DNA of 44,960 bases from Actinomycetota bacterium (GCA_017856115.1 JAFMFM010000001.1:1-44960), one strand, 5' to 3'; numbered from the stretch's first letter, positions 9,079 to 17,783 are shown. Made by a program: numbers and translations. The notes: generated from the letters alone by a model not told the origin.

Positions 9079-9100
9079 CGACGACGGGTATCGGAAGCAC

Positions 9101-9106
9101 TATCGT
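9101..9106 (+). promoter_or_regulatory. -10 box of menA
   Basis: TATCGT lies 5 nt before GTG 9112 and 8 nt before the next in-frame GTG at 9115. The transcript is therefore leaderless or nearly so, whichever start is used. Confidence 0.5.
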
Positions 9107-9111
9107 GCCTC

Positions 9112-9996
9112 GTGGTGACGAGCGTAGGTACGTGGGTGGCAGGGGCTCGTCCCCGCACCTTGCCTGCGGCCATCGTGCCGGTGGTGATCGGGGCGGCGGC
9201 CGCTACGACCGTTGAATCGGTTGCCGCCGAACGGTACGTCGTGCACGGTGGCTTGGCGTTGGTGGTCAGTTTGGCCCTGCAAATCGCCGTCAACTACGCG
9301 AACGATTATTCCGATGGTGTTCGTGGAACCGACGACCGTCGCACGGGGCCGATGCGGTTGGTGGGTTCCGGTGCGGCGAGTCCGGCCACCGTGAAACGCG
9401 CCGCCCTTGTCTCATTCGGCGTGGCCGCGGTCGGCGGTGCGTCGCTTGCGGCATTGACCACCTGGTGGCTGATTCCCGTAGGTGCGGTCTCGATGCTCGC
9501 CGGCTGGACGTACACCGGCGGCCCCAAACCCTATGGATACCTCGGCCTCGGCGAACTGTTCGTGTTCGTCTTCTTCGGGCTCGTCGCCACGGCCGGTACC
9601 ACGTACGTCATCGCCGGGACCATCAACCGCTTGAGCATCGCTTCGGGATCGCTGGCGGGCGTACTTGCGGTGGCGCTGCTCGTCGTGAACAACCTGCGCG
9701 ATATCGACTCGGATCGCGCGAGCGGCAAACGAACGCTGGCCGTGCGAATCGGCGACTCCCGTACCCGCGATGTGTACGTTCTGATGTACCTGCTGGCCGC
9801 AGTCGCCGTTGGCGTGGCGGTGCTCGACGTCCGGTCGGCAGCAGTTGGCCTCGTGGGGGTGTTGTCGGCCCTCCCGGCGATTGCAACGGTTCGTTCGGCT
9901 CGTTCGGCGGGCGAACTCATCGCCGCACTCGCCATGACCGCGCGGGCGCAACTGGTGATCGGAGCGTTTTACTCGTTGGGGTTGTTGATCCAGTAG
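9112..9996 (+). CDS. menA: 1,4-dihydroxy-2-naphthoate polyprenyltransferase
   Basis: A 294-residue membrane prenyltransferase of the UbiA superfamily. It opens with ARPRTLPAAIVPVVIG, typical of MenA. The first aspartate-rich motif is NDYSDGVRGTDD (about 64-75) and the second is NNLRDIDSDRASGKRT (about 198-213), which bind the Mg-polyprenyl diphosphate. Eight or nine hydrophobic helices are visible. MenA attaches the polyprenyl tail to the naphthoate ring in the membrane, so it consumes product derived from the prenyl chain-elongating enzymes. Start is GTG 9112 (alternative GTG 9115). The end overlaps menH on the other strand by 28 nt. Confidence 0.94.
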   Translation: MVTSVGTWVAGARPRTLPAAIVPVVIGAAAATTVESVAAERYVVHGGLALVVSLALQIAVNYANDYSDGVRGTDDRRTGPMRLVGSGAASPATVKRAALVSFGVAAVGGASLAALTTWWLIPVGAVSMLAGWTYTGGPKPYGYLGLGELFVFVFFGLVATAGTTYVIAGTINRLSIASGSLAGVLAVALLVVNNLRDIDSDRASGKRTLAVRIGDSRTRDVYVLMYLLAAVAVGVAVLDVRSAAVGLVGVLSALPAIATVRSARSAGELIAALAMTARAQLVIGAFYSLGLLIQ

Positions 9997-10739
9997 GCGA
10001 TTTCACGCGCCACGACGCCGGGTTGCTCGAGGTGGACACCGTGTCCGGCTCCGTCGACGACATGGAGACGTCCGTGAGTGGCCACGGTTGCCATGCGACG
10101 GGCAAGCGCCACGTATTTGTCGTCGCGACTTCCCGCCAGCGCCAGAAGTGGCGTGTCGGTCGAGGCAAGTACGTCCCACATCGGCACGGTCGCCCCCTGT
10201 CCGCACATCCGCAAACTGGACGCGAGTCCCTCTGGAGTGTTCCGACGGCGATCCTCGGGGTCGGTGAGTTCGTTCGGTAGGTGGGCAAAGAGCGGCTGTG
10301 CGAGCCATTCTTGGATGAATGCGTCGGTGCCGACGTCGAGAATGTGGCGCGCAAGTTCCTCATCGGCGTGTTGGCGGGCGGCGCGCTCGCCGTCGTCGGT
10401 GATTCCGGCGGTGCCACTGATGAGTACCGCCGAGAGCATCTCGTCGGGCCGATGTCTCATGGCCTGAATGACCGATCGGGCTCCCAGTGAATAGCCCACG
10501 TAATGGGCGCGCTGCCCGGTGGCGAGGAGCAGCGCCGCGGTTTCAGCGAGGTCGACATGAACGTCGTGGGCTCTTCCATGACCGGGTAGATCCACCATCA
10601 CACAACGCAGGTTTGGCGATCGTTCGATGAGTAGCCGAGCCACAGGGAGCCATGACGTTCCTGTTTGCGTAAACCCATGGGCAAACACCACGGTGACCGA
10701 GCCGTCACCGAGCGTCTGGTGGGGAAGCACCGCGGTCAC
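9969..10739 (-). CDS. menH: MenH-like alpha/beta hydrolase (SHCHC synthase)
   Basis: A 256-residue alpha/beta hydrolase read from GTG 10739, which overlaps the upstream TGA stop (GTGA). The nucleophile elbow GYSLGAR places Ser84 in the MenH-type GYSxGxR motif. The early HGFTQTGTSW block is the oxyanion-hole region, an acidic residue follows in AGSRDDKY, and the catalytic His is in GAGHGVHLE. MenH eliminates pyruvate from the MenD product to give SHCHC. Family motif plus position between menA and menD make this the best assignment, though a generic hydrolase cannot be fully excluded. The 3' end overlaps menA convergently by 28 nt. Confidence 0.85.
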   Translation of the reverse strand: MTAVLPHQTLGDGSVTVVFAHGFTQTGTSWLPVARLLIERSPNLRCVMVDLPGHGRAHDVHVDLAETAALLLATGQRAHYVGYSLGARSVIQAMRHRPDEMLSAVLISGTAGITDDGERAARQHADEELARHILDVGTDAFIQEWLAQPLFAHLPNELTDPEDRRRNTPEGLASSLRMCGQGATVPMWDVLASTDTPLLALAGSRDDKYVALARRMATVATHGRLHVVDGAGHGVHLEQPGVVAREIAYWINNPNE

Positions 10740-11398
10740 CGTGTCAACATCCGCCTCATGATTCGGGCGAGCGTTGGCGCATCCTGCGCGCCCGGGACTG
10801 CGAGGGAGTCGTTGAGGACGAAGGTTGGAACCGCGGTGATGTCCCGTGCGGCGGCCCATTCAAGATCGCTGGTCACCTTCGCGGCGAGATCATCGTGCTC
10901 ACCGATGATGATGTCGTGCAACCGTCCGGCCTCAATGGCGAGTTCCGGAACACCGGAAACCACGCAGTCGATCAGCGTCGTCGGATCGGCGATGTCCTTG
11001 CCGTGCGTGAAGTACGCCGCCATGATCGCATCGTTCACGGCGACCTGACGGGCCGAGTACTCCATTCCCACCCACGCAAGCACGCGGTGTGCACGCAAGG
11101 TGTTGGCGCGTAAGGCGATATCCATGCGGAAGTCCAGCCCCTCGCTCGCGGCAGCCTCGGTGACGGTGGCGAGAATTCGTTCGGCACGCTCGGATCCACC
11201 GAACTTCTTGGCGTAGGCATCGCGTACCGGCGTGGGCGCACCGAGGGGTGCGGTGGGATCGAGCTGGAACGAGCGATGGGTCACCGAAATCTCGACCTCC
11301 GGGCCCTCCCGTTGGAGGAGGGCGAGGGCGGCTTCGAAACGTCGCTTCCCTATGTAACACCAGGGGCACACCACGTCGGAGACGATTTCCACCTGCAT
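10736..11398 (-). CDS. DsbA/FrnE-family thioredoxin-fold oxidoreductase
   Basis: A 220-residue protein from ATG 11398, preferred to the ATG at 11422 because a TATCGT box sits 7 nt upstream of it. The redox motif CPWC lies near residue 12 in VVCPWCYIGKRRFEAAL, and the cis-proline loop appears as ITAVPTFVLND, both typical of FrnE-like DsbA proteins. No signal peptide is seen, so it is probably cytoplasmic. FrnE relatives act in thiol redox stress, and related glutathione-transferase-like enzymes isomerise hydroxychromene carboxylates. It is translationally coupled to menH; the reason for the pairing is unknown. Confidence 0.88.
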   Translation of the reverse strand: MQVEIVSDVVCPWCYIGKRRFEAALALLQREGPEVEISVTHRSFQLDPTAPLGAPTPVRDAYAKKFGGSERAERILATVTEAAASEGLDFRMDIALRANTLRAHRVLAWVGMEYSARQVAVNDAIMAAYFTHGKDIADPTTLIDCVVSGVPELAIEAGRLHDIIIGEHDDLAAKVTSDLEWAAARDITAVPTFVLNDSLAVPGAQDAPTLARIMRRMLTR

Positions 11399-11405
11399 TG
11401 CTGCC

Positions 11406-11411
11406 ACGATA
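11406..11411 (-). promoter_or_regulatory. -10 box of the FrnE-like gene and menH
   Basis: On the minus strand TATCGT is followed by 7 nt and the ATG at 11398. The gap to the divergent menD start is only 18 nt, so the promoter of menD must lie within the FrnE-like coding region. Confidence 0.5.
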
Positions 11412-11416
11412 GAGGC

Positions 11417-13141
11417 ATGCAATCAGCCGACGTGACTGCCACGTTCTGCGCCACGCTGGTGGACGAGTGGTTCGAGGCCGGCGTGCGTTACGCCGTGGTC
11501 GCACCGGGGTCGCGTTCGACACCGATGGCACTGGCGATGGTGAATCATTCGCAGCTCAACGTCCAGGTGTTCCACGACGAACGGAGCGCCGCATTCGCCG
11601 CCCTCGGTATCGCCCGCGTGACCGGCGTTCCGACGTTGTTGTTGTGCACCTCCGGCACCGCAACGGCCAACTTCCACCCGGCGGTGATGGAGGCGTCGCA
11701 CGCGGAAGTTCCGCTGTTGGTGCTCACCGCCGATCGGCCCCCCGAACTGCAGGGTGTTGGTGCACCGCAAACCACCGATCAGCAACGTTTGTACGGCACG
11801 TCCTTGCGTCTGTTCATCGATGCGGGGATACCCGACGACGAGCGGAAGGTCGACTGGCGTGGGATTGCATCGCGCGTCCTTGTCGCGTCGGTCGGCGACC
11901 GACCGGGCCCAGTGCAGGTGAATCTGCCGTTTCGCGAGCCACTGCTGGGAACCGTCGATGAACTGCCGGCGCGCACCATGGTGTCGGCAGCGTCCCCGCA
12001 CGCCCGTACGGGCGCGTCGCGCCACGTTCTACCGGCGACTCGTTCGACGCCGGTGGGAACCGAAATACTCGCGAAATTGGCCAAGCGACTGAGTGGAAGA
12101 CGGGGCGTGATCATTGCCGGGGACCGTGCCGGTTCCCCGACCGCCATCTCCCGGCTCTCGACGACGTTGGGCTGGCCGGTGTTCGCCGATCCGCTGGGTG
12201 GCTGTCGCAACGAGAGCGAGTTGTCGATTCGTCATTCCGATGGCTGGCTACGTGACGATGCGCTGGCGAGCAAATTCACCCCGGATGTGGTCCTTCGTTT
12301 CGGTGCGCTGCCGGCCTCCAAGGTTGTGAACACCTGGCTGCGCGAGTGCGGTGCGGAGGTCGTGGCCGTCACCGAGTCTCCTTTCCTGATCGATCCGGAT
12401 CGTCGAGTTTCGATGCATGTGTTTACCGACACCGAAGCGCTGTGTCGGGATGTGGGTGCGATCGTCAACGCCGCAGACGGCGAGTGGACGCATTCGTGGG
12501 CACGGGCCGAGTCGAAGGCGCGCGCGGCGCTGGCCGCCGCCGTCGACGTCGAGGGTCGACTGAGCGAACCGTACGTTGCTCGCCTGGTGGTGGAGTCGAC
12601 GCCACGAGGGGGCAGTGTGGTGGTGTCGTCGTCGATGCCCATCCGCGATGTCGAGTGGTATGCGGGTGCCACCGACCATGTTCGAGTCGTGGCCAACCGG
12701 GGTGTCAACGGCATCGATGGCGTGGTGTCGACCGCCATCGGGGTTGCCATCGGACGCGGCGTTGCGACGACCCTGCTGATCGGCGACGTTGCATTCCTGC
12801 ACGACAGCAACGGGTTGCTGGGCCTGGCGCAACGAGGAGTGGATCTGCGAATCGTGGTGGTGGACAATCGTGGTGGTGGCATCTTTTCGTTCCTCGCACA
12901 GCGCGGAAGTATGGGGGAGGAGGAGTTCGAGCGGTTGTTCGGCACGCCGCACGAGGTGGACATCCAACGACTGGTGGCTGCGCACGGAATCCGATCATGT
13001 GAAGTTGCAACCGCCGCGGAGCTGCGAACCTCCCTGCTCGAACCCGGCCCGTCGGTCACGCTGGTGCGCACGAATCGCGCGGCCAACGTGCTCGAGCACG
13101 AGCGATTGAATCGGGCGATCATCGCCGCAGTGGCGGAGTAG
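11417..13141 (+). CDS. menD: SEPHCHC synthase (MenD)
   Basis: A 574-residue thiamine-diphosphate enzyme starting at ATG 11417 (MQSADVTATF); upstream in-frame codons lie antisense to the FrnE-like gene. The N-terminal region holds VVAPGSRSTPMALA and the family catalytic segment with FHDERSAAFAALGIAR; the C-terminal ThDP/Mg-binding region includes LLIGDVAFLHDSNGLL followed by VVVDNRGGGIFSF. MenD condenses 2-oxoglutarate with isochorismate, the first committed step to menaquinone. The length is normal. Its stop abuts the stop of menF on the opposite strand with no gap at all. Confidence 0.95.
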   Translation: MQSADVTATFCATLVDEWFEAGVRYAVVAPGSRSTPMALAMVNHSQLNVQVFHDERSAAFAALGIARVTGVPTLLLCTSGTATANFHPAVMEASHAEVPLLVLTADRPPELQGVGAPQTTDQQRLYGTSLRLFIDAGIPDDERKVDWRGIASRVLVASVGDRPGPVQVNLPFREPLLGTVDELPARTMVSAASPHARTGASRHVLPATRSTPVGTEILAKLAKRLSGRRGVIIAGDRAGSPTAISRLSTTLGWPVFADPLGGCRNESELSIRHSDGWLRDDALASKFTPDVVLRFGALPASKVVNTWLRECGAEVVAVTESPFLIDPDRRVSMHVFTDTEALCRDVGAIVNAADGEWTHSWARAESKARAALAAAVDVEGRLSEPYVARLVVESTPRGGSVVVSSSMPIRDVEWYAGATDHVRVVANRGVNGIDGVVSTAIGVAIGRGVATTLLIGDVAFLHDSNGLLGLAQRGVDLRIVVVDNRGGGIFSFLAQRGSMGEEEFERLFGTPHEVDIQRLVAAHGIRSCEVATAAELRTSLLEPGPSVTLVRTNRAANVLEHERLNRAIIAAVAE

Positions 13142-14353
13142 TTACGGTCGCACGATGGCAGCGAGCATGGCCTGAAACTTGGCTTGCGTTTCGGCGAGTT
13201 CCGCCGTCGGCTCGCTCTCGGCCACGATGCCGCCGCCGGCAAAGAGTCGTGCCGTTCGGCGATCCTCGCTCAATTCCGCGCATCGGATGGTGACCGCCCA
13301 GGTGCCGTTACCCGCGTGATCGCACCACCCAACGGCACCGCCGTATCGCCCTCGCCGCACGCCCTCGTGCTCTGCGATCACGCGCAACGCCTCGGCGCGT
13401 GGATGTCCTCCCAACGCCGGCGTGGGTGACAGGACGTTCACCAGGTCCAACACGTGCGGCCCGGGCGTGGACAAGGTTCCCTCCACCCGTGTGCCAAGAT
13501 GCTGCACGTTCGCCACCGCGACGACCTCGGGTTCGGGCTGCCAGTCGAGGTACGAGCACCACGGCAGCAACGTGTCGTGCACCATGTCGATGACCACCCG
13601 GTGCTCCACCTGGTTCTTCGGGCTCGCCCGCAATTCATCGGCGAGACGCGCATCCGTTACCGGATCGCCGGTGCGCGGGGTCGTGCCCGCGAGTGGATGG
13701 CTCGCAACGTGGTCACCGATTCGTTGGATGAGCAGTTCGGGGGAGGCCCCGATGAGGCCGTCGATGCTGTACCGGTAACTCGAACCGAACGACGTCTTGA
13801 GACGGCGGAGCAATGCATGTACGTCGATCGGGTGGGAACTCTCCACCACGATGTCGCGGGCAACGACCGCCTTCACGATCCGTCCGCTTCGAACGGCATC
13901 ACGCACGGCGGCAACCGCCGCCAAGTACTGCTCGATCGCCACGCCGGGGCGAATCGAGAAAGTGGCGCCTGATGCACTTGCGGGTTCGTCGCGTTCGAAC
14001 GTGCCGGGAATCTCTCGCTCGGCACCCTCGATGAACGTCACCCACGCCGTTGCATCGGCCCCTTTTCCGACGACGATGCGCGGCACGATGAGCTGATTTG
14101 ACTCCCCGGAGAACGAGTGCCAGCCGAGGGCGATGCCCGAACTACCGGCTTGATCGACCGTATCGTCGCTGGTGGCGCTGGACAGTGCGTCACGGATCTC
14201 GCTCGCCGTGCCACGCAGGGCCACGCCGCGTCCGGCGAACCCGACGCCATCACGTACGAAGAGGGTGCCGTCACCCGCCGCAACATCGTTCAGATCGCAG
14301 GGACCGTCGTGGAATTCTGCGAGCGGGCGCGTGATGAACCGCAACACGCTCAA
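13142..14353 (-). CDS. menF: Isochorismate synthase (MenF-like)
   Basis: A 403-residue chorismate-utilising enzyme. The C-terminal half carries the family blocks GASPELLIQR, HPLAGTTPRTGD, the NQVEHRVVIDMV motif, a GGHPRAEAL segment and a final GGGIVAESEP. The menaquinone context favours isochorismate synthase over anthranilate or aminodeoxychorismate synthase. The likely start is TTG 14353, overlapping the menG stop as TTGA; a GTG two codons downstream (14347) is the alternative. It converts chorismate to isochorismate for MenD, and it ends exactly where menD ends. Confidence 0.9.
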   Translation of the reverse strand: MSVLRFITRPLAEFHDGPCDLNDVAAGDGTLFVRDGVGFAGRGVALRGTASEIRDALSSATSDDTVDQAGSSGIALGWHSFSGESNQLIVPRIVVGKGADATAWVTFIEGAEREIPGTFERDEPASASGATFSIRPGVAIEQYLAAVAAVRDAVRSGRIVKAVVARDIVVESSHPIDVHALLRRLKTSFGSSYRYSIDGLIGASPELLIQRIGDHVASHPLAGTTPRTGDPVTDARLADELRASPKNQVEHRVVIDMVHDTLLPWCSYLDWQPEPEVVAVANVQHLGTRVEGTLSTPGPHVLDLVNVLSPTPALGGHPRAEALRVIAEHEGVRRGRYGGAVGWCDHAGNGTWAVTIRCAELSEDRRTARLFAGGGIVAESEPTAELAETQAKFQAMLAAIVRP

Positions 14354-15063
14354 CTCCGAGTAGCGGTAATCAGTTGCACCAATCCGCCCGACAGCTGTCG
14401 GTGCTTCACGTCGACGAATCCGGCCGCCTCGATCATCCTGCAGATGGCATCGGATGCAGGCAGATAGGAAACGCTGCGCGGAAGATAGCTGTATGCGGCG
14501 CGATCCGACAACAACGCACCGATCCGGGGCACGATCCTGCCGAAATACACGGCGTTACCGAAGCGGACCAGGGGATGTCTGGGAACCGATACGTCGAGGA
14601 GTGCGATCCTGCCCTGCGTACGGACCACTCGGGAGAGTTCCGTGAAGAATTTCGACAGGTCGACGAAATTCCGGAGTGCAAATCCACACGTCACGCCGTC
14701 CACGGTGCCATCGCGCACCGGCAGGGCCAGCGCATCGCCTTGGGTTCGCGGGGCGGCACTCGTGTCTGCGGCCAGCATGCCGAAGGAGAAATCGAACGAG
14801 AGGGGTTCGAGCCGTTGCCGTTGCAGTTCCCGGCACAAGTCACCGGTGCCACTAGCGAGATCGAGTACGAGGGAGCCCGGTGGCAGCCCGAGTGCCGCCA
14901 CGGTGCTGCGACGCCATCGCACGTCGAGACGAAAGGTCATGATCCTGTTGACGAGGTCGTATCGGGGCGCGATGGCATCGAACATCTGTCGTACTGCCGT
15001 GGCCTTACGCTCGCCGGTGGGGAGGGTGTCGGAGTCCCACGCGCTGCGAATGGGTTCACTCAC
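14350..15063 (-). CDS. menG: Demethylmenaquinone methyltransferase (MenG/UbiE)
   Basis: A 237-residue class I SAM methyltransferase. UbiE-family blocks are clear: FDAIAPRYDLVNRIMTF near 29-45, the SAM-binding VLDLASGTGDLCREL near 66-80, GDALALPVRDGTVDGVTCGF, and a later SYLPRSVSYLP segment. It performs the last step, C-methylation of demethylmenaquinone. The start is GTG 15063, 7 nt after a TAGCCT box. It is the first gene of a two-gene unit with menF through a 4-nt overlap. Confidence 0.93.
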   Translation of the reverse strand: MSEPIRSAWDSDTLPTGERKATAVRQMFDAIAPRYDLVNRIMTFRLDVRWRRSTVAALGLPPGSLVLDLASGTGDLCRELQRQRLEPLSFDFSFGMLAADTSAAPRTQGDALALPVRDGTVDGVTCGFALRNFVDLSKFFTELSRVVRTQGRIALLDVSVPRHPLVRFGNAVYFGRIVPRIGALLSDRAAYSYLPRSVSYLPASDAICRMIEAAGFVDVKHRQLSGGLVQLITATRS

Positions 15064-15070
15064 CCATGCA

Positions 15071-15076
15071 AGGCTA
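15071..15076 (-). promoter_or_regulatory. -10 box of leaderless menG
   Basis: On the minus strand TAGCCT, a 7-nt spacer (tgcatgg), then the GTG at 15063. No ribosome-binding sequence lies between. Confidence 0.55.
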
Positions 15077-15125
15077 CGGTGCCCTTGCTTCGTGATTTCC
15101 CCGTCGCGTGAGGCATGCTGGTCAC

Positions 15126-16346
15126 ATGATTGATTTCTCCTTCCCGCCCGAAGTTGAGGACGTGCGGTTGCGGGTCCGACGGTTCATGGACGACGTCGTT
15201 CGTCCGCGCTGGGAGGCGACCGAACAATCGGAACGCAAGCAGGTGGTGAAGACGATCGTCGAGCTGCGCGGTATCGCGCGCAACGACGAGAAATTGTGGT
15301 TGCCACACATGCCCGCCGAATGGGGCGGGATGGGACTGGGCCCAACTGCAATGGCTGCGGTGTCCGCGGAAGCGGCAAAAGTCTCGATTGGGCCGTTCGT
15401 GCTCAATGCGCAGGCACCCGATGAGGGAAACCAACACACGCTCCTGCATTGGGCCACCCCGGAGCAGAAGGAGAAGTATCTCCGCCCCCTGTGCGAGGGC
15501 ACCGCTCGATCCTGTTTTGCGATGACCGAACCCGAGGTGGCGGGAAGCGATCCCACCCTCATTCGAACGCACGCGTACGAGGACGGCGATGAGTGGGTCA
15601 TCAACGGACACAAGTGGTTCATCTCCGGTGCACGGGGTGCGCAGTTCGCACTGCTCGTCGCCCGTACGGAGGACGATCCGGACGTTCCGCAGGCTGCGAA
15701 TTCCTGCTTCATCGTCGACATACCGAGCGAGGGATTCAACATCGTTCGAGACGTGGAGACGATGTCCGGGGGGCACAACCACTGCGAGATCGAAATCAAG
15801 GATCTCCGGGTTCACAAATCCCAGATGCTCGGTGGTCGCGGCCAGGGTCACTTGTTGGGTCAGTATCGCCTGGGACCGGCGCGCTTGGCGCACTGCATGC
15901 GCTGGATTGGTCAGGCGGAGACCGCGCTCGACATGATGGTGGATCGGTCGTTGAACAGGTTCTCCCATGGGTCGCTGTTGGCCGAAAAGCAGGGCATCCA
16001 GTGGTTGATCGCCGACTCCGCGATGGAGCTGTACCAATGCAAGTTGATGGTGCTGCACGCGGCCTACAAAATCGAGAACGGCTTACCGTTCACCTCGGAA
16101 GTGTCGATGGCGAAACATTTCGTCGCCAACAGCCTGTGGCAGATCGTGGATCGGGCGATCCAAGTGCACGGGGCCTTGGGGTACTCCACCGACACGCCGC
16201 TCGCCCACATGCTGCAACAAGCGCGATGGAGCCGTTTCGCCGATGGCGCCGACGAAATCCACCAGATGCGAATTGCGCAACGCACCATTGCGGCGTACAA
16301 GGACCATGGCACCACCAAATCCGCAACCGGAGATCTACCGCTATGA
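15126..16346 (+). CDS. Acyl-CoA dehydrogenase
   Basis: A 406-residue flavoprotein from ATG 15126 (MIDFSFPPEVEDVR), the usual start of this family. The N-terminal domain is helical, the middle contains the FAD/substrate block CFAMTEPEVAGSDPT, and the C-terminal helical domain ends HGALGYSTDTPLAHM then ADGADEIHQMRIAQ. These features place it with the long-type CaiA/ACAD10-11-like dehydrogenases. It oxidises an acyl-CoA to the 2-enoyl-CoA; chain or ring substrate is not determinable. It precedes an F420-type oxidoreductase and a convergent MaoC hydratase, which suggests a small acyl-CoA or sterol-like degradation module. Confidence 0.93.
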   Translation: MIDFSFPPEVEDVRLRVRRFMDDVVRPRWEATEQSERKQVVKTIVELRGIARNDEKLWLPHMPAEWGGMGLGPTAMAAVSAEAAKVSIGPFVLNAQAPDEGNQHTLLHWATPEQKEKYLRPLCEGTARSCFAMTEPEVAGSDPTLIRTHAYEDGDEWVINGHKWFISGARGAQFALLVARTEDDPDVPQAANSCFIVDIPSEGFNIVRDVETMSGGHNHCEIEIKDLRVHKSQMLGGRGQGHLLGQYRLGPARLAHCMRWIGQAETALDMMVDRSLNRFSHGSLLAEKQGIQWLIADSAMELYQCKLMVLHAAYKIENGLPFTSEVSMAKHFVANSLWQIVDRAIQVHGALGYSTDTPLAHMLQQARWSRFADGADEIHQMRIAQRTIAAYKDHGTTKSATGDLPL

Positions 16347-16347
16347 C

Positions 16348-16355
16348 AGGAGGGG
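16348..16355 (+). promoter_or_regulatory. Strong ribosome-binding site
   Basis: AGGAGGGG lies 7 nt upstream of ATG 16363 and just after the acyl-CoA dehydrogenase stop. It fixes the start of the F420-type oxidoreductase and rejects the longer in-frame reading from 16243. Confidence 0.8.
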
Positions 16356-16362
16356 TATCGCT

Positions 16363-17322
16363 ATGAGCAAACTTCAGTTCGGAGTGTTCATGCCGCAGGG
16401 CTGGAAGATGGAGTTGCACTCCATTCCCGACGACCAGGCCAAGTGGGCCAAGGCGGTGGAGATTGCGGTGCGAGCCGAGCAACTCGGCTACGACTCGATC
16501 TGGGTGTACGACCACTTCCACAACGTTCCGAAGCCGGCACACGAAGCGGTGTTCGAATGCTGGACCACGATCGCGGCCATCAGCCAACGCACCTCGCGCA
16601 TACGCCTCGGCCAGATGGTGGGCTGCAACCTGTACCGCGAGCCGTCGCTACTGGCCAAGATCACCTCGACGATCGACGTCATCAGTGGCGGTCGCCTCGA
16701 TTGGGGTATCGGTGCCGGGTGGTACGAAAACGAGTGTCTCGGGTATGGATACGACTTTCCGTCGCCAAAGGAGCGCATCGCGATGTTGCGTGAGTGCGTC
16801 GAGATCGTGAAAATGATGTGGTCCGAACCCGAAACGAACTACGACGGCACGTACTACACACTGGTGCGGGGCAATTGCGATCCGAAACCGGTACAAAAGC
16901 CACGGCCGCCAATCTGGATTGGTGGAGGTGGCGAACAACTCACCTTGCGGGTGGTGGCACGGCACGCGGACTACGCGAATTTCGGGGGAACCGAGGAGGA
17001 TTTTCTGCGGAAAAAGAACATCCTCGCCGAACACTGCAAGGCGGTCGGTCGTGACATGGACGAGATTGGCCTCACGTGGTCACCCGAAGTGTTCATGCGT
17101 GAATCGGAACGCGAAGTCGAACAGGCGGGCTCACGAAGTTTGTGGGGTCACCCCCTCGAGCAGTGGAGGGCGACATCCCTGGTGGGAACACCCGAGCAGG
17201 TGAGCGAGAAGGTGGCGCGATACGTGAACATGGGCTGCGTCGGCTTCGTGCCGTGGTGCGCGGACTACCCCGACACGACGACGCTCGACCTCTTCGCCGG
17301 CGTGGCGAAGCAGTTTCGTTAG
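16363..17322 (+). CDS. LLM-class F420-dependent oxidoreductase
   Basis: A 319-residue luciferase-like TIM-barrel protein. It begins KLQFGVFMPQGW, contains YDSIWVYDHFHN, DVISGGRLDWGIGAGWYE, and RPPIWIGGGGEQLTLR, the pattern of the Rv1855c/TIGR03560-type F420-dependent subgroup. Such enzymes transfer hydride to or from coenzyme F420 on varied substrates; the substrate here is unknown. The start is set by the strong AGGAGGGG site. It likely shares a transcript with the acyl-CoA dehydrogenase (16-nt gap). Its TAG stop overlaps the stop of the MaoC gene on the other strand by 4 nt. Confidence 0.92.
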   Translation: MSKLQFGVFMPQGWKMELHSIPDDQAKWAKAVEIAVRAEQLGYDSIWVYDHFHNVPKPAHEAVFECWTTIAAISQRTSRIRLGQMVGCNLYREPSLLAKITSTIDVISGGRLDWGIGAGWYENECLGYGYDFPSPKERIAMLRECVEIVKMMWSEPETNYDGTYYTLVRGNCDPKPVQKPRPPIWIGGGGEQLTLRVVARHADYANFGGTEEDFLRKKNILAEHCKAVGRDMDEIGLTWSPEVFMRESEREVEQAGSRSLWGHPLEQWRATSLVGTPEQVSEKVARYVNMGCVGFVPWCADYPDTTTLDLFAGVAKQFR

Positions 17323-17780
17323 GCGAAGTACGTACGAAACACGAGTTCGGCAACGCAACTCGGTTTGCTGGCGCCCTCGATCTCGAAGGTCGCCTCGAGC
17401 GTCATCTGAACGCCTCCCGCAACGTCGTCGGCCGCGAGCAGTTTTGCGCCCACACGAAGGCGGGAGCCAACGGGCACCGGCGATGGGAAGCGGACCTTGT
17501 TCGTGCCGTAGTTGACACCCATGACGGCACCCTCCACGCCGTAGATCTGGGGAAGAAGCGAGGGGCCGAGTGACAACGTGAGGTAACCGTGCGCAATCGG
17601 TGCACCGAACGGACCCTGCTTGGCCTTCTCGACATCGATGTGGATCCACTGGTGATCACCGGTCGCATCGGCAAAGGTGTTCACCATCTCCTGAGTAACG
17701 GTGATGTAGTCGCTGTAGCCGAGGTGTTGCCCAACGTGGGCCTTGACGCCCTCGGCGCCCTTCATGATGGTTTTTGTCAT
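17319..17780 (-). CDS. MaoC-like (R)-specific enoyl-CoA hydratase
   Basis: A 153-residue hot-dog-fold protein. The R-hydratase motif is present as FADATGDHQWIHID followed by GPFGAPIAHGYLTLSL, with the catalytic Asp and His. The N-terminal half carries HLGYSDYITVTQEMV, typical of single-domain MaoC hydratases. It would hydrate the enoyl-CoA made by an acyl-CoA dehydrogenase such as the neighbour on the other strand. The minus-strand sequence TATCAC six nt before the ATG may be its -10 box. Ends convergently with a 4-nt overlap. Confidence 0.93.
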   Translation of the reverse strand: MTKTIMKGAEGVKAHVGQHLGYSDYITVTQEMVNTFADATGDHQWIHIDVEKAKQGPFGAPIAHGYLTLSLGPSLLPQIYGVEGAVMGVNYGTNKVRFPSPVPVGSRLRVGAKLLAADDVAGGVQMTLEATFEIEGASKPSCVAELVFRTYFA

Positions 17781-17783
17781 GTA

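Noticed and set aside
6650-9100. An 816-codon open frame on the minus strand reaching far upstream of the MFS gene
   Set aside because: Its N-terminal 400 residues are arginine-rich shadow sequence lying over menE in another frame; the real MFS start is GTG 7912.
13142-14353. menF read as anthranilate or aminodeoxychorismate synthase
   Set aside because: Chorismate-binding blocks alone do not decide, but coupling to menG and adjacency to menD favour isochorismate synthase; the trp genes in the window lie 13 kb away.
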